Origin: Candidatus Roizmanbacteria bacterium CG11_big_fil_rev_8_21_14_0_20_36_8 | GTDB taxonomy: Bacteria; Patescibacteriota; Microgenomatia; UBA1406; GWC2-37-13 | Assembly (NCBI GenBank): GCA_002796045.1 | Contig: PCVM01000035.1 | Span: 1-5,093, forward strand | DNA: 5,093 bases | Reading direction: 5' to 3' | Shown: positions 1 to 4,934 of the stretch, piece after piece | How positions within the stretch are numbered: the stretch's first letter is position 1 | How the letters are laid out: each line of letters starts with the position of its first letter | The notes under the pieces: model-generated | Seen by the model: only the letters and a program-made list of their open reading frames with translations | The model's database searches: none | What the model was told of the DNA's origin: nothing | Program-made: the position numbers and the translations under genes

Positions 1-389
1 TAATTACCAAATTGACCGTACTTGAAAACGTATTACTTCCCACGGTATATGCACGAAAAAAAATTGCTTACAATGTCCAGAAAAGAGGTTTTGAAATATT
101 AAAAAGATTTGGAATTTCTGACAAAGCCAACTCCTATCCAAATAAGATTTCTGGTGGTCAACAACAGAGAGTTGCCATTGCAAGGTCGCTTATTATGGAA
201 CCGAAGCTGATTTTGGCTGATGAACCTACAGGAAATCTTGATACCAAATCAGGAGAAGAGATTATGAAATTACTTAAACAATTGAATAAAGAGGAAGATA
301 TTACCGTTCTAATCGTTACTCATGAGGAGGACATTGCCGCACAAACCAAAAGAAAAATCCATATAGTTGATGGAGAATTAAAAACTTAA
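1..389 (+). CDS. ABC transporter ATP-binding protein, MacB/LolD type (5' end missing)
   Basis: This is the C-terminal part of the nucleotide-binding subunit that powers a MacB/LolD/YknY-type ABC transporter by ATP hydrolysis on the cytoplasmic face of the membrane. The frame is open to the left edge (first full codon at 3), reading I-T-K-L-T-V-L-E-N-V, the segment after the Q-loop in this family, so the gene starts upstream and the Walker A motif is outside the window. The TTG at 12 is an internal leucine codon, not a start. The ABC signature SGGQQQR is at about nt 150-170, Walker B LILADEPTGNLD with its catalytic Asp-Glu at 219-224, and the H-loop histidine (VTHEED) at 321-323. The DEPTGNLD form is typical of the MacB/LolD subfamily. 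The gene ends in TAA 7 nt before the permease gene, so the two are almost certainly one operon; a membrane-fusion protein gene may lie further upstream. Substrate unknown. Confidence 0.95.
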   Translation, partial: ITKLTVLENVLLPTVYARKKIAYNVQKRGFEILKRFGISDKANSYPNKISGGQQQRVAIARSLIMEPKLILADEPTGNLDTKSGEEIMKLLKQLNKEEDITVLIVTHEEDIAAQTKRKIHIVDGELKT

Positions 390-396
390 AATATAT

Positions 397-1602
397 ATGA
401 ATTTTTTTGCTTTTATACTTAAGTCTGCTTTTTTTGATTTCTCCAGAAATAAAGGGCGTACTTTTTTGACGTCACTTGGAATTTTAATTGGAGTCCTCTC
501 AGTTGTGTTATTAACAGCCTTTGGACTGGGACTTAGAGCTTATATAGAAAAGCAATTTGAAAATTTAGGAAGTAATTTAGTTCGTGTTGTTCCAGGACAA
601 GTATTATCAGGGGGAGGTTTTTCAAATGCTTCTTCGGCTTTTATGTCGATTAAATTTGAAGAAGATGATGTTAGAAATTTAGAGCGTATCCGAGAGCTAA
701 AAATGACAGTTCCTGTCTATAGCAGAACTGTAACAGCCACTTCCTTAAATGAGAAAAAGTCTGCAACTTTATACGCATCGTCTGAGGGAATATTTATTGC
801 TCTAAATTTGGAAAATGAATATGGAAAATTCTTCACAGCATCTGATGTCGAAAAAAGATCAAAAGTTGTTGTAATTGGTCCAAAACTCGCAGATAATTTA
901 TTTTTATCAAGACGTAAAGCCATAGGAGAATCAATTAAAATTGAAGGGCAAAAATATACTGTAATTGGGGTTGTGAAATCTATCGGTGGGGGATTTGGAG
1001 GACCTGATTTTGACACTTTCGTATATATGCCTTACAGAACAGCGTACACGATAAATACTGACAAGACTTTTATGGCAATCATCTTACAAGCAAAAACTGA
1101 AGAAGATATTCCAACCATAAAGAGAAAAGTCGAGCAAATATTGCTGAAAAGTTATGAGAAGGAAGACTTTTCTATCATTGAACAAGAAGAGTTATTGTCT
1201 GCAATAAATTCTATTTTTTCGATTATAAATACAGTACTGGTAGCAATTGCAGCAATTTCTCTTCTAGTTGGAGGTATTGGAATAATGAATATCATGTATG
1301 TTACAGTTACGGAGAGAATAAGAGAAATTGGAATTAGGCGCGCGCTTGGCGCGCGCCGATCGGACATACTTTGGCAATTTCTTACACAATCTGTAATATT
1401 ATCTCTTATCGGTGGAGCTGCTGGCTTGCTTTTATCTGCAATAATTGTTCTCTTTATTAGTAGATATTTCCCAGCTTATATCGATCTGCAGTCAGTGATT
1501 TTAGCGCTAGGGGTCTCGTCTGGAATTGGGATAATTTTTGGAGTATTTCCTGCAAAGAAAGCTGCAGACCTATCACCTATTGAAGCAATTAGATATGAAT
1601 AA
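397..1602 (+). CDS. ABC transporter permease, MacB/FtsX family
   Basis: The 401-residue membrane subunit partners the ATPase encoded just upstream. The layout is that of MacB-like permeases: a cytoplasmic N-terminal helix, TM1 at about residues 22-46, a large extracytoplasmic MacB periplasmic-core-type domain (about 50-270), then TM2 (276-300), TM3 (330-355) and TM4 (364-386). The FtsX signature is clear: GGIGIMNIM at 292-300, TERIREIGIRRALGARRSD at 305-323, and the C-terminal FPAKKAADLSPIEAIRYE. ATPase and permease are separate proteins, as in YknYZ, rather than fused as in E. coli MacB. Family members act by mechanotransmission, exporting peptides, antibiotics, lipoproteins or envelope factors; the substrate here cannot be told. 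No Shine-Dalgarno sequence precedes the ATG at 397, so translation may depend on coupling to the ATPase gene. Codons for residues 314-323 are strikingly GC-rich compared with the rest and form a perfect hairpin (1337-1357). Confidence 0.93.
   Translation: MNFFAFILKSAFFDFSRNKGRTFLTSLGILIGVLSVVLLTAFGLGLRAYIEKQFENLGSNLVRVVPGQVLSGGGFSNASSAFMSIKFEEDDVRNLERIRELKMTVPVYSRTVTATSLNEKKSATLYASSEGIFIALNLENEYGKFFTASDVEKRSKVVVIGPKLADNLFLSRRKAIGESIKIEGQKYTVIGVVKSIGGGFGGPDFDTFVYMPYRTAYTINTDKTFMAIILQAKTEEDIPTIKRKVEQILLKSYEKEDFSIIEQEELLSAINSIFSIINTVLVAIAAISLLVGGIGIMNIMYVTVTERIREIGIRRALGARRSDILWQFLTQSVILSLIGGAAGLLLSAIIVLFISRYFPAYIDLQSVILALGVSSGIGIIFGVFPAKKAADLSPIEAIRYE
1337..1357 (+). repeat. GC-only 9-bp perfect inverted repeat inside the permease gene
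   Basis: GGCGCGCGC (1337-1345), spacer TTG (1346-1348), then GCGCGCGCC (1349-1357) form a perfect 9-bp stem with a 3-nt loop, all stem pairs being G-C. GGCGCGCGC also recurs as a direct repeat at 1348-1356. It lies in the codons for the conserved FtsX motif RRALGARR, in a gene that otherwise uses mainly AT-rich codons. The alternating CG tract could favour cruciform or Z-DNA, or a strong mRNA hairpin. The stem is seen directly; any function is inference. Confidence 0.9.
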
Positions 1603-1623
1603 TCAGAGCAGTAACTTTTTGTT

Positions 1624-2472
1624 TTAACTTTCAACCTGACATTTTGGACAGAAAAAAGTTCCTCTTCCTGAGATTTTAATATTAACAATTGTTGAGTTGC
1701 ATTTTATACAAGGTTTGTCTGTTTGCTGGTATACCTTGAAATCATTTTGGTAATTCCCTTTTGTACCATCGGGTAGTACGTATAGTTCGTCTTTTGCAGA
1801 GGAGCCGCTTTTTTGAAGCGATTCATTGATGATGCTTAAAATCGAATTGTGAAGTTTGTTTATTTGATAATTATTCAATGTTGAGGATTTCACACTCGGG
1901 TGAATTCCTGCAAGCCATAGGGAGTCATTAGCATAGATATTCCCAATTCCTGCAATTATTGTTTGATCGAGAAGGACAGTCTTAATCGGTCTTTGAGTTT
2001 TTATAAAACATTTGGATAAATATTTTTTTGTGAATAAGATCGACAAAATATCAACTCCTAGGGGTTCAATTGGGAACTCGTTTTGTTTTATCCATCCAAA
2101 CTTGCGTAAATCATTGAAGTATAATACAGAGTCATCATCAAATTCAATTATTATCCTTGTGGTTTTTCCTGGCATTTTATTACTATTGGCCATCGGAATA
2201 TTATTAGTAAATACCGAGTCATTCTTGTCTTTTGAATAAAGAAGTTGCCCAGACAATTTAAGATGAATTGAAAGAAAAATATCAGGTTCGCCAATAATTA
2301 TATGGAGAACTTTCCCCTTTCTTCTAATCGATTTGACAACTTTTCCAAAAATTGATGATTTATTTCCAAAAAACGATCTTTGAGTCATGACTTTAAAATG
2401 TTCAATTCTTTTCCCAACAATCTCTTTTTCAAGATAGAGTCGGATACTTTCGACTTCTGGTAATTCAGGCAT
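1624..2472 (-). CDS. mutM: Formamidopyrimidine-DNA glycosylase (Fpg/MutM)
   Basis: Base-excision-repair enzyme that removes 8-oxoguanine and formamidopyrimidines and nicks the resulting abasic site by beta,delta-elimination. The 282-residue protein begins MPELPEVES, giving the catalytic N-terminal proline (P2) and glutamate (E3), which supports this start. K54 in RRKGKVL matches the conserved catalytic lysine. The helix-two-turn-helix segment LLDQTIIAGIGNIYAND (167-183) includes DNA-contacting N178. R123 and F125 in DLRKFGW match the residues that fill the gap left by the flipped base, while the usual intercalating methionine is leucine (L73 in HLKLSGQL). The C-terminal zinc finger has C255, C258, C275 and C278, with RGTFFCPKCQ. 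Length is near the family norm (about 270); residues 80-104 look like a small lineage insertion. It starts 3 nt after the glycosyltransferase stop and is probably its co-transcribed second gene. No good Shine-Dalgarno site is visible. Confidence 0.97.
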   Translation of the reverse strand: MPELPEVESIRLYLEKEIVGKRIEHFKVMTQRSFFGNKSSIFGKVVKSIRRKGKVLHIIIGEPDIFLSIHLKLSGQLLYSKDKNDSVFTNNIPMANSNKMPGKTTRIIIEFDDDSVLYFNDLRKFGWIKQNEFPIEPLGVDILSILFTKKYLSKCFIKTQRPIKTVLLDQTIIAGIGNIYANDSLWLAGIHPSVKSSTLNNYQINKLHNSILSIINESLQKSGSSAKDELYVLPDGTKGNYQNDFKVYQQTDKPCIKCNSTIVNIKISGRGTFFCPKCQVES

Positions 2473-2475
2473 GGA

Positions 2476-3591
2476 TTAGTTGTGAACTTTCACAAATTTC
2501 AGTAAATTTTCTTTAAAGTTTTTAAATGAATATTTTTCAGCAGATTTTCTAGCATTATTTCTCATTAACGAATGCTCCTGGTCAGAAAGTTTTATAAATT
2601 TATTAATCGCACTAATTAATGAACTTATTTCAAGCTTGTCATATAGAAATCCATTTTTACCATTTTGAACTGTTTCTTTAAGCCCGCCAGATGAATATGC
2701 AATCACAGGAACGCCATATCCCATGGCCTCAATTGGCGCAATGCCAAATTCCTCATCAACTGATGCAAAGAGGAATCCTTTTGCGTTGGTGTATAGATTT
2801 CGGAATTCTGAATCCTCAACATGATCTAAAAACTCAATAGTTGGGCCCGATATTGATTTTAAATATTCTTCTTCTCTTCCGCTGCCAATAATCTTTAGTT
2901 GCAAGTGAAGTTTATTTGCTGCATGTATTAATATGTCAATGTGTTTTGCTTTTGTAAGTCTAGCCGTAGTGACGTAGTAATTTCTCTTCTTATTCGATCT
3001 TTTGATATTAATTGGAATATTTACCGGTGGATAAATAACATCTGCATATCTTCGATAGAATTTTTTAATTCTTGTTTTTGTCTCGATAGAGTTTGCAATA
3101 AAATAATCTACTTTTTGAGATGACTCATAGTCCCAAATTCGTAAGAAGTAATTAACAATATTGGCATATATTTTTACCAGAGCATATTTTTGCCATTCTA
3201 CAGCAGTTTCATATCCATAAAGATATCTTGGTGGGTGATGCAAATAACAAATATTGATTGTTTTCAGGCCAGTCTTAACGCCCTTACACATATACCATCC
3301 TGAGCTGGAAATTACTAGGTCGAATTTACTAAAATCGAATGATTTCCAAATAAACGGGGCTAAAAAACGTAGAGGAGAATAGATAGATGGAAAAAAAGGA
3401 ATTTTTTGAGCCCATGAAGGGATGATATTTGATTTTTCAAAATGCTTTGAATGGACTCCAAGATTTTTTGGATTATGAAAGGCTGTATAAATTGGGGCAT
3501 TCGGAAAAATTTCAGTCAAAGCCACGAGCACTCTCTCAGCCCCGCCGAATTCATGAAGTTGATCATGTACAAGTGCGATTTTTTTATCCAT
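2476..3591 (-). CDS. Glycosyltransferase family 4 (GT-B, WbaZ-like)
   Basis: The 371-residue retaining glycosyltransferase has two Rossmann-like domains and most likely transfers a sugar from a nucleotide donor to an envelope glycan or lipid-linked acceptor at the cytoplasmic membrane face. The N-terminal acceptor domain starts with IALVHDQLHEFGGAERVL, the glycine-rich acceptor-side loop of GT4 enzymes. The C-terminal donor domain has TTARLTKAKHIDILI (208-222), IIGSGREEEYL (234-244) and the E-x7-E motif (E280 and E288 in DEEFGIAPIEAMGYGVPVIA). HDQLHEFGGAERVL with FPNAPIYTAFH resembles WbaZ-like mannosyltransferases, but donor and acceptor cannot be fixed by reading. It has no convincing membrane helix. 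It is the first gene of a two-gene unit with fpg and divergent from uppP across 29 bp. The ATG at 3589-3591 is chosen because the core fold starts at once. There is no Shine-Dalgarno site, and TATAAT ends only 6 nt upstream, suggesting a leaderless mRNA. Confidence 0.93.
   Translation of the reverse strand: MDKKIALVHDQLHEFGGAERVLVALTEIFPNAPIYTAFHNPKNLGVHSKHFEKSNIIPSWAQKIPFFPSIYSPLRFLAPFIWKSFDFSKFDLVISSSGWYMCKGVKTGLKTINICYLHHPPRYLYGYETAVEWQKYALVKIYANIVNYFLRIWDYESSQKVDYFIANSIETKTRIKKFYRRYADVIYPPVNIPINIKRSNKKRNYYVTTARLTKAKHIDILIHAANKLHLQLKIIGSGREEEYLKSISGPTIEFLDHVEDSEFRNLYTNAKGFLFASVDEEFGIAPIEAMGYGVPVIAYSSGGLKETVQNGKNGFLYDKLEISSLISAINKFIKLSDQEHSLMRNNARKSAEKYSFKNFKENLLKFVKVHN
2480..2495 (-). repeat. 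7-bp inverted repeat just upstream of the fpg start
   Basis: TTGTGAA (2480-2486) and TTCACAA (2489-2495) are perfect inverted repeats around a 2-bp centre. They lie in the last codons of the glycosyltransferase gene and end 7 nt before the fpg ATG on the - strand. In RNA a 6-bp stem with a four-base loop could form there. It could affect fpg translation or be an operator-like site, but it is coding sequence and may be chance. Confidence 0.4.
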
Positions 3592-3595
3592 TATT

Positions 3596-3605
3596 GTATT
3601 ATACT
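3596..3605. promoter_or_regulatory. Symmetric -10-like element in the glycosyltransferase/uppP divergent gap
   Basis: The whole divergent intergenic gap is 29 bp (3592-3620). On the - strand it holds a consensus TATAAT (3603-3598) whose predicted start site falls at or beside the glycosyltransferase ATG. On the + strand the same bases give TATACT (3600-3605), which would start transcription near 3612, about 9 nt before the uppP ATG. GTATTATAC (3596-3604) is symmetric except at its centre. No good -35 hexamer is visible for either direction. The element is directly visible; bidirectional promoter activity is inferred. Confidence 0.45.
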
Positions 3606-3606
3606 T

Positions 3607-3610
3607 GAGG
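3607..3610 (+). promoter_or_regulatory. Probable ribosome binding site of uppP (GAGG)
   Basis: GAGG (in TTGAGGTT) sits 10 nt before the uppP ATG at 3621, a slightly long but usable spacing. It is the only recognisable Shine-Dalgarno core before a gene start in this window. If transcription began from the TATACT at 3600-3605, the motif would be outside the mRNA, so either uppP uses another, upstream promoter or this match is not used. Confidence 0.45.
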
Positions 3611-3620
3611 TTAAATCTTT

Positions 3621-4409
3621 ATGAATCTATTAAATGTAATTATCCTCGGTATTGTCGAGGGCATTTCAGAATTCCTTCCAATTTCATCGACCTATCATTT
3701 AATAATTACTTCGTGGATTATCGGTGTAAGTGAAACCGAATTTGTAAAATTATTTCAGGTAGTAATTCAAGTTGGGGCGATCTTATCGGTAGTGTTACTT
3801 TATTGGAAAGAAATTATTTCAAGCAAGTCTTTACTTGCAAAACTTATTATCTCATTCATACCCACAGGCATAGTTGGACTGTTTTTTTACAAAGTAATAA
3901 AGAATGTTTTTTTCGAAAATTTAATTGCTTCGACACTTGTTTTCATTACCGTCGGAATAGTTTTTGTATTAATAGAAAAAGCGATAAAGGAAGAAAAAAT
4001 AACAATTAATAAAAAATTAAAAGAATTAACTATTTGGCAGGCAATTTTTATTGGACTTTTTCAGGCTTGTGCTATAGTCCCCGGAGTGTCTCGCTCAGGA
4101 GCGGTTTTGATCGGAATGTTGATTTTTGGATATAATAGAAATGATTCAGCAAAATATTCATTCATGCTTTCGATTCCAACAATTTCTGCAGCGGCACTAT
4201 TTGATTTAGTAAAATCAAGAGAGGTATTAATGGTGGATCAATCACAATACTTAATTTTATTAATTGGAGCGATTATCGCTTTTATTAGCGCCTATTTTGG
4301 GGTATTATGGCTAATTAAGTATTTACAAAATCATTCACTTGTTATATTTGGGTGGTATCGTATTGGACTTGGTATACTATTGCTGTTTGGGCTCTTGACG
4401 TCCTCGTAG
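3621..4409 (+). CDS. uppP: Undecaprenyl-diphosphate phosphatase (UppP/BacA)
   Basis: Integral membrane enzyme that dephosphorylates undecaprenyl diphosphate to undecaprenyl phosphate, recycling the lipid carrier for peptidoglycan and other surface glycans; members of this family confer bacitracin resistance when overproduced. The 262-residue protein is close to the family length (about 265-275) and almost wholly hydrophobic. Catalytic motif 1 is present as EGISEFLPISSTYH, with E13, E17, S23, T24 and H26; the residue before the histidine is Tyr25 where Gly is usual. Motif 2 is PGVSRSG (154-160) with R158, preceded by Q148. The start at 3621 places motif 1 at the normal distance from the N-terminus and has GAGG upstream. 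The last codons (T-S-S-stop) run 10 nt into tRNA-Arg, so the TAG stop is bases 8-10 of that tRNA. The product plausibly serves the same envelope pathway as the divergent glycosyltransferase. Confidence 0.96.
   Translation: MNLLNVIILGIVEGISEFLPISSTYHLIITSWIIGVSETEFVKLFQVVIQVGAILSVVLLYWKEIISSKSLLAKLIISFIPTGIVGLFFYKVIKNVFFENLIASTLVFITVGIVFVLIEKAIKEEKITINKKLKELTIWQAIFIGLFQACAIVPGVSRSGAVLIGMLIFGYNRNDSAKYSFMLSIPTISAAALFDLVKSREVLMVDQSQYLILLIGAIIAFISAYFGVLWLIKYLQNHSLVIFGWYRIGLGILLLFGLLTSS
4370..4378 (+). promoter_or_regulatory. Candidate extended -10 promoter for the tRNA cluster, inside uppP
   Basis: TGGTATACT is an extended -10 element (TGn plus TATACT). A start about 7 nt downstream (near 4385) would give a 15-nt leader before the mature 5' end of tRNA-Arg at 4400. 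A weak -35-like TTGGGT (4348-4353) lies 19 bp upstream. This would let the tRNA genes be transcribed apart from uppP. The match is visible; activity is inferred. Confidence 0.4.
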
Positions 4410-4471
4410 TTTAATGGATAGAATGTGGGCTTCCGGAGCCTATGATGGCAGTTCGAATCTGCCCGGGGACA
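4400..4471 (+). tRNA. tRNA-Arg(CCG)
   Basis: A complete 72-nt cloverleaf. Acceptor arms GTCCTCG (4400-4406) and CGGGGAC (4464-4470) pair with one G-U; the D stem is GTTT/GAAT; anticodon stem TGGGC/GCCTA encloses loop TTCCGGA with anticodon CCG at 4433-4435, reading CGG; the T stem is GGCAG/CTGCC around TTCGAAT. The discriminator is A (4471). C35 and A20 (after GG in the D loop) fit arginine identity. CCA is not encoded; CA follows and tRNA-Ala begins 2 nt later. Its first 10 bases are also the end of uppP, including the stop codon. Confidence 0.96.
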
Positions 4472-4473
4472 CA

Positions 4474-4544
4474 GGGCCTATAGGTAAGTGGTATACCGCT
4501 ATCTTCGCATGATAGAGTCGCCAGTTCGATTCTGGCTAGGTCCA
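4474..4544 (+). tRNA. tRNA-Ala(CGC)
   Basis: A 71-nt cloverleaf: acceptor GGGCCTA/TAGGTCC, D stem GGTA/TACC, anticodon stem CTATC/GATAG with loop TTCGCAT and anticodon CGC at 4506-4508 (reads GCG), T stem GCCAG/CTGGC around TTCGATT, discriminator A at 4544. The acceptor has the G3-U70 wobble pair, the major alanine identity element, which confirms the assignment independently of the anticodon. CCA is not encoded. Only 2 nt separate it from tRNA-Arg, so the two must come from one precursor. Confidence 0.96.
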
Positions 4545-4568
4545 CTATAGCATATGTGAGGAAAATTT

Positions 4569-4640
4569 GGATCTGTAGTTCAACGGTTAGAACGGGGCTC
4601 TTATAAAGCCCAGACGAAGGTTCGACTCCTTCCAGATCCA
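4569..4640 (+). tRNA. tRNA-Ile(UAU), reading AUA
   Basis: A 72-nt cloverleaf with perfect acceptor GGATCTG/CAGATCC, D stem GTTC/GAAC, anticodon stem GGGCT/AGCCC and T stem GAAGG/CCTTC around TTCGACT. The anticodon loop CTTATAA (4600-4606) puts T33 at 4601 and anticodon TAT at 4602-4604, so it should read AUA. A37, A38, U12-A23 and discriminator A73 fit isoleucine identity; G29-C41 differs from the C29-G41 of E. coli tRNA-Ile. Most bacteria read AUA with a CAU tRNA modified to lysidine by TilS, so a UAU tRNA-Ile is unusual. AUA codons are common in the genes of this window. CCA is not encoded. Confidence 0.9.
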
Positions 4641-4667
4641 CAAATGTAGTATAATTACAAAAATTGA

Positions 4668-4740
4668 GCCGAGATAGCCAAGGTGGTCACGGCGGTGGTC
4701 TGAAAAACCTCAGATGTCAGTTCGATTCTGACTCTCGGCA
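4668..4740 (+). tRNA. tRNA-Phe(GAA)
   Basis: A 73-nt cloverleaf: perfect acceptor GCCGAGA/TCTCGGC, T stem GTCAG/CTGAC around TTCGATT, and anticodon loop CTGAAAA (4700-4706) with anticodon GAA at 4702-4704. The D stem has three good pairs (GCC/GGC) plus an A13-C22 mismatch. The anticodon stem GTGGT/ACCTC contains a U-U mismatch at 28-42. Discriminator A at 4740; CCA is not encoded. A TATAAT at 4650-4655 lies 12 nt upstream of the 5' end, without a matching -35. Confidence 0.93.
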
Positions 4741-4742
4741 CA

Positions 4743-4768
4743 GTAAATATTATTAATATAATATTTAC
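4743..4768 (+). repeat. Perfect 11-bp AT-rich hairpin between tRNA-Phe and tRNA-Gly
   Basis: GTAAATATTAT (4743-4753) and ATAATATTTAC (4758-4768) are exact reverse complements around a TAAT loop. It begins 2 nt after the last base of tRNA-Phe. No T-tract follows on the + strand, so it is not a normal intrinsic terminator. It contains TATAAT (4757-4762) on the + strand, which could be a -10 for tRNA-Gly. It may shape precursor processing or separate the two transcripts; function is inference. Confidence 0.8.
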
Positions 4769-4787
4769 GATTGACAGGTGTCTGTAA

Positions 4788-4860
4788 GCGGTGGTAGTTC
4801 AGTTGGTAGAACGTCTCGTTGCCAACGAGAAGGTCGAGGGTTCGAGTCCCTTCCGCCGCT
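4788..4860 (+). tRNA. tRNA-Gly(GCC)
   Basis: A 73-nt cloverleaf: acceptor GCGGTGG/CCGCCGC with one U-G pair, D stem GTTC/GAAC, anticodon stem TCTCG/CGAGA with loop TTGCCAA and anticodon GCC at 4821-4823 (reads GGC and GGU), T stem GAGGG/CCCTT around TTCGAGT. Discriminator U73 (4860) is the normal bacterial glycine identity base, supporting a bacterial rather than archaeal source. CCA is not encoded. It is the last gene of the cluster; no clear terminator follows. Confidence 0.97.
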
Positions 4861-4934
4861 CTAAAATTAAATTAAGTTTTAGTCAAAAAAAACCAAATTA
4901 AAGAACATAAAAAAATACTGTCTAAAATTAACTT

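Noticed and set aside
12..14. TTG as a start codon for the ATPase
   Set aside because: The frame is open upstream to the edge and the residues before it match the family, so this is an internal leucine codon of a truncated gene.
717..1016. Open frames opposite the permease (717-1016, 1152-1367, 1476-1688) and inside fpg, the glycosyltransferase and uppP
   Set aside because: They lie within strong conserved genes on the other strand or in another frame, and their translations show no family features.
1603..1623. Terminator between the converging permease and fpg genes
   Set aside because: The 21-bp gap has T-rich bases but no stem in front of them on either strand.
4411..4641. 76-codon open frame on the - strand across the tRNA genes
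   Set aside because: It is the antisense translation of tRNA-Arg, -Ala and -Ile; strings such as ARIELATLSCEDSGIP are a well-known artefact of reading tRNA genes in reverse.
4771..4776. TTGACA, a perfect -35 hexamer before tRNA-Gly
   Set aside because: A -10 at normal spacing would fall inside the tRNA-Gly gene at about 4793, so it cannot drive that tRNA.
4861..4882. Possible terminator hairpin after tRNA-Gly (CTAAAATT with AGTTTTAG)
   Set aside because: The stem is weak and AT-only apart from its ends, includes a G-U pair and is followed by A-rich rather than T-rich sequence.
4860..4931. 11-bp direct repeat TCTAAAATTAA at 4860-4870 and 4921-4931
   Set aside because: It could suggest an attachment site at the tRNA-Gly 3' end, but it is short and low in complexity, only its first base lies in the tRNA, and no integrase or element is present.
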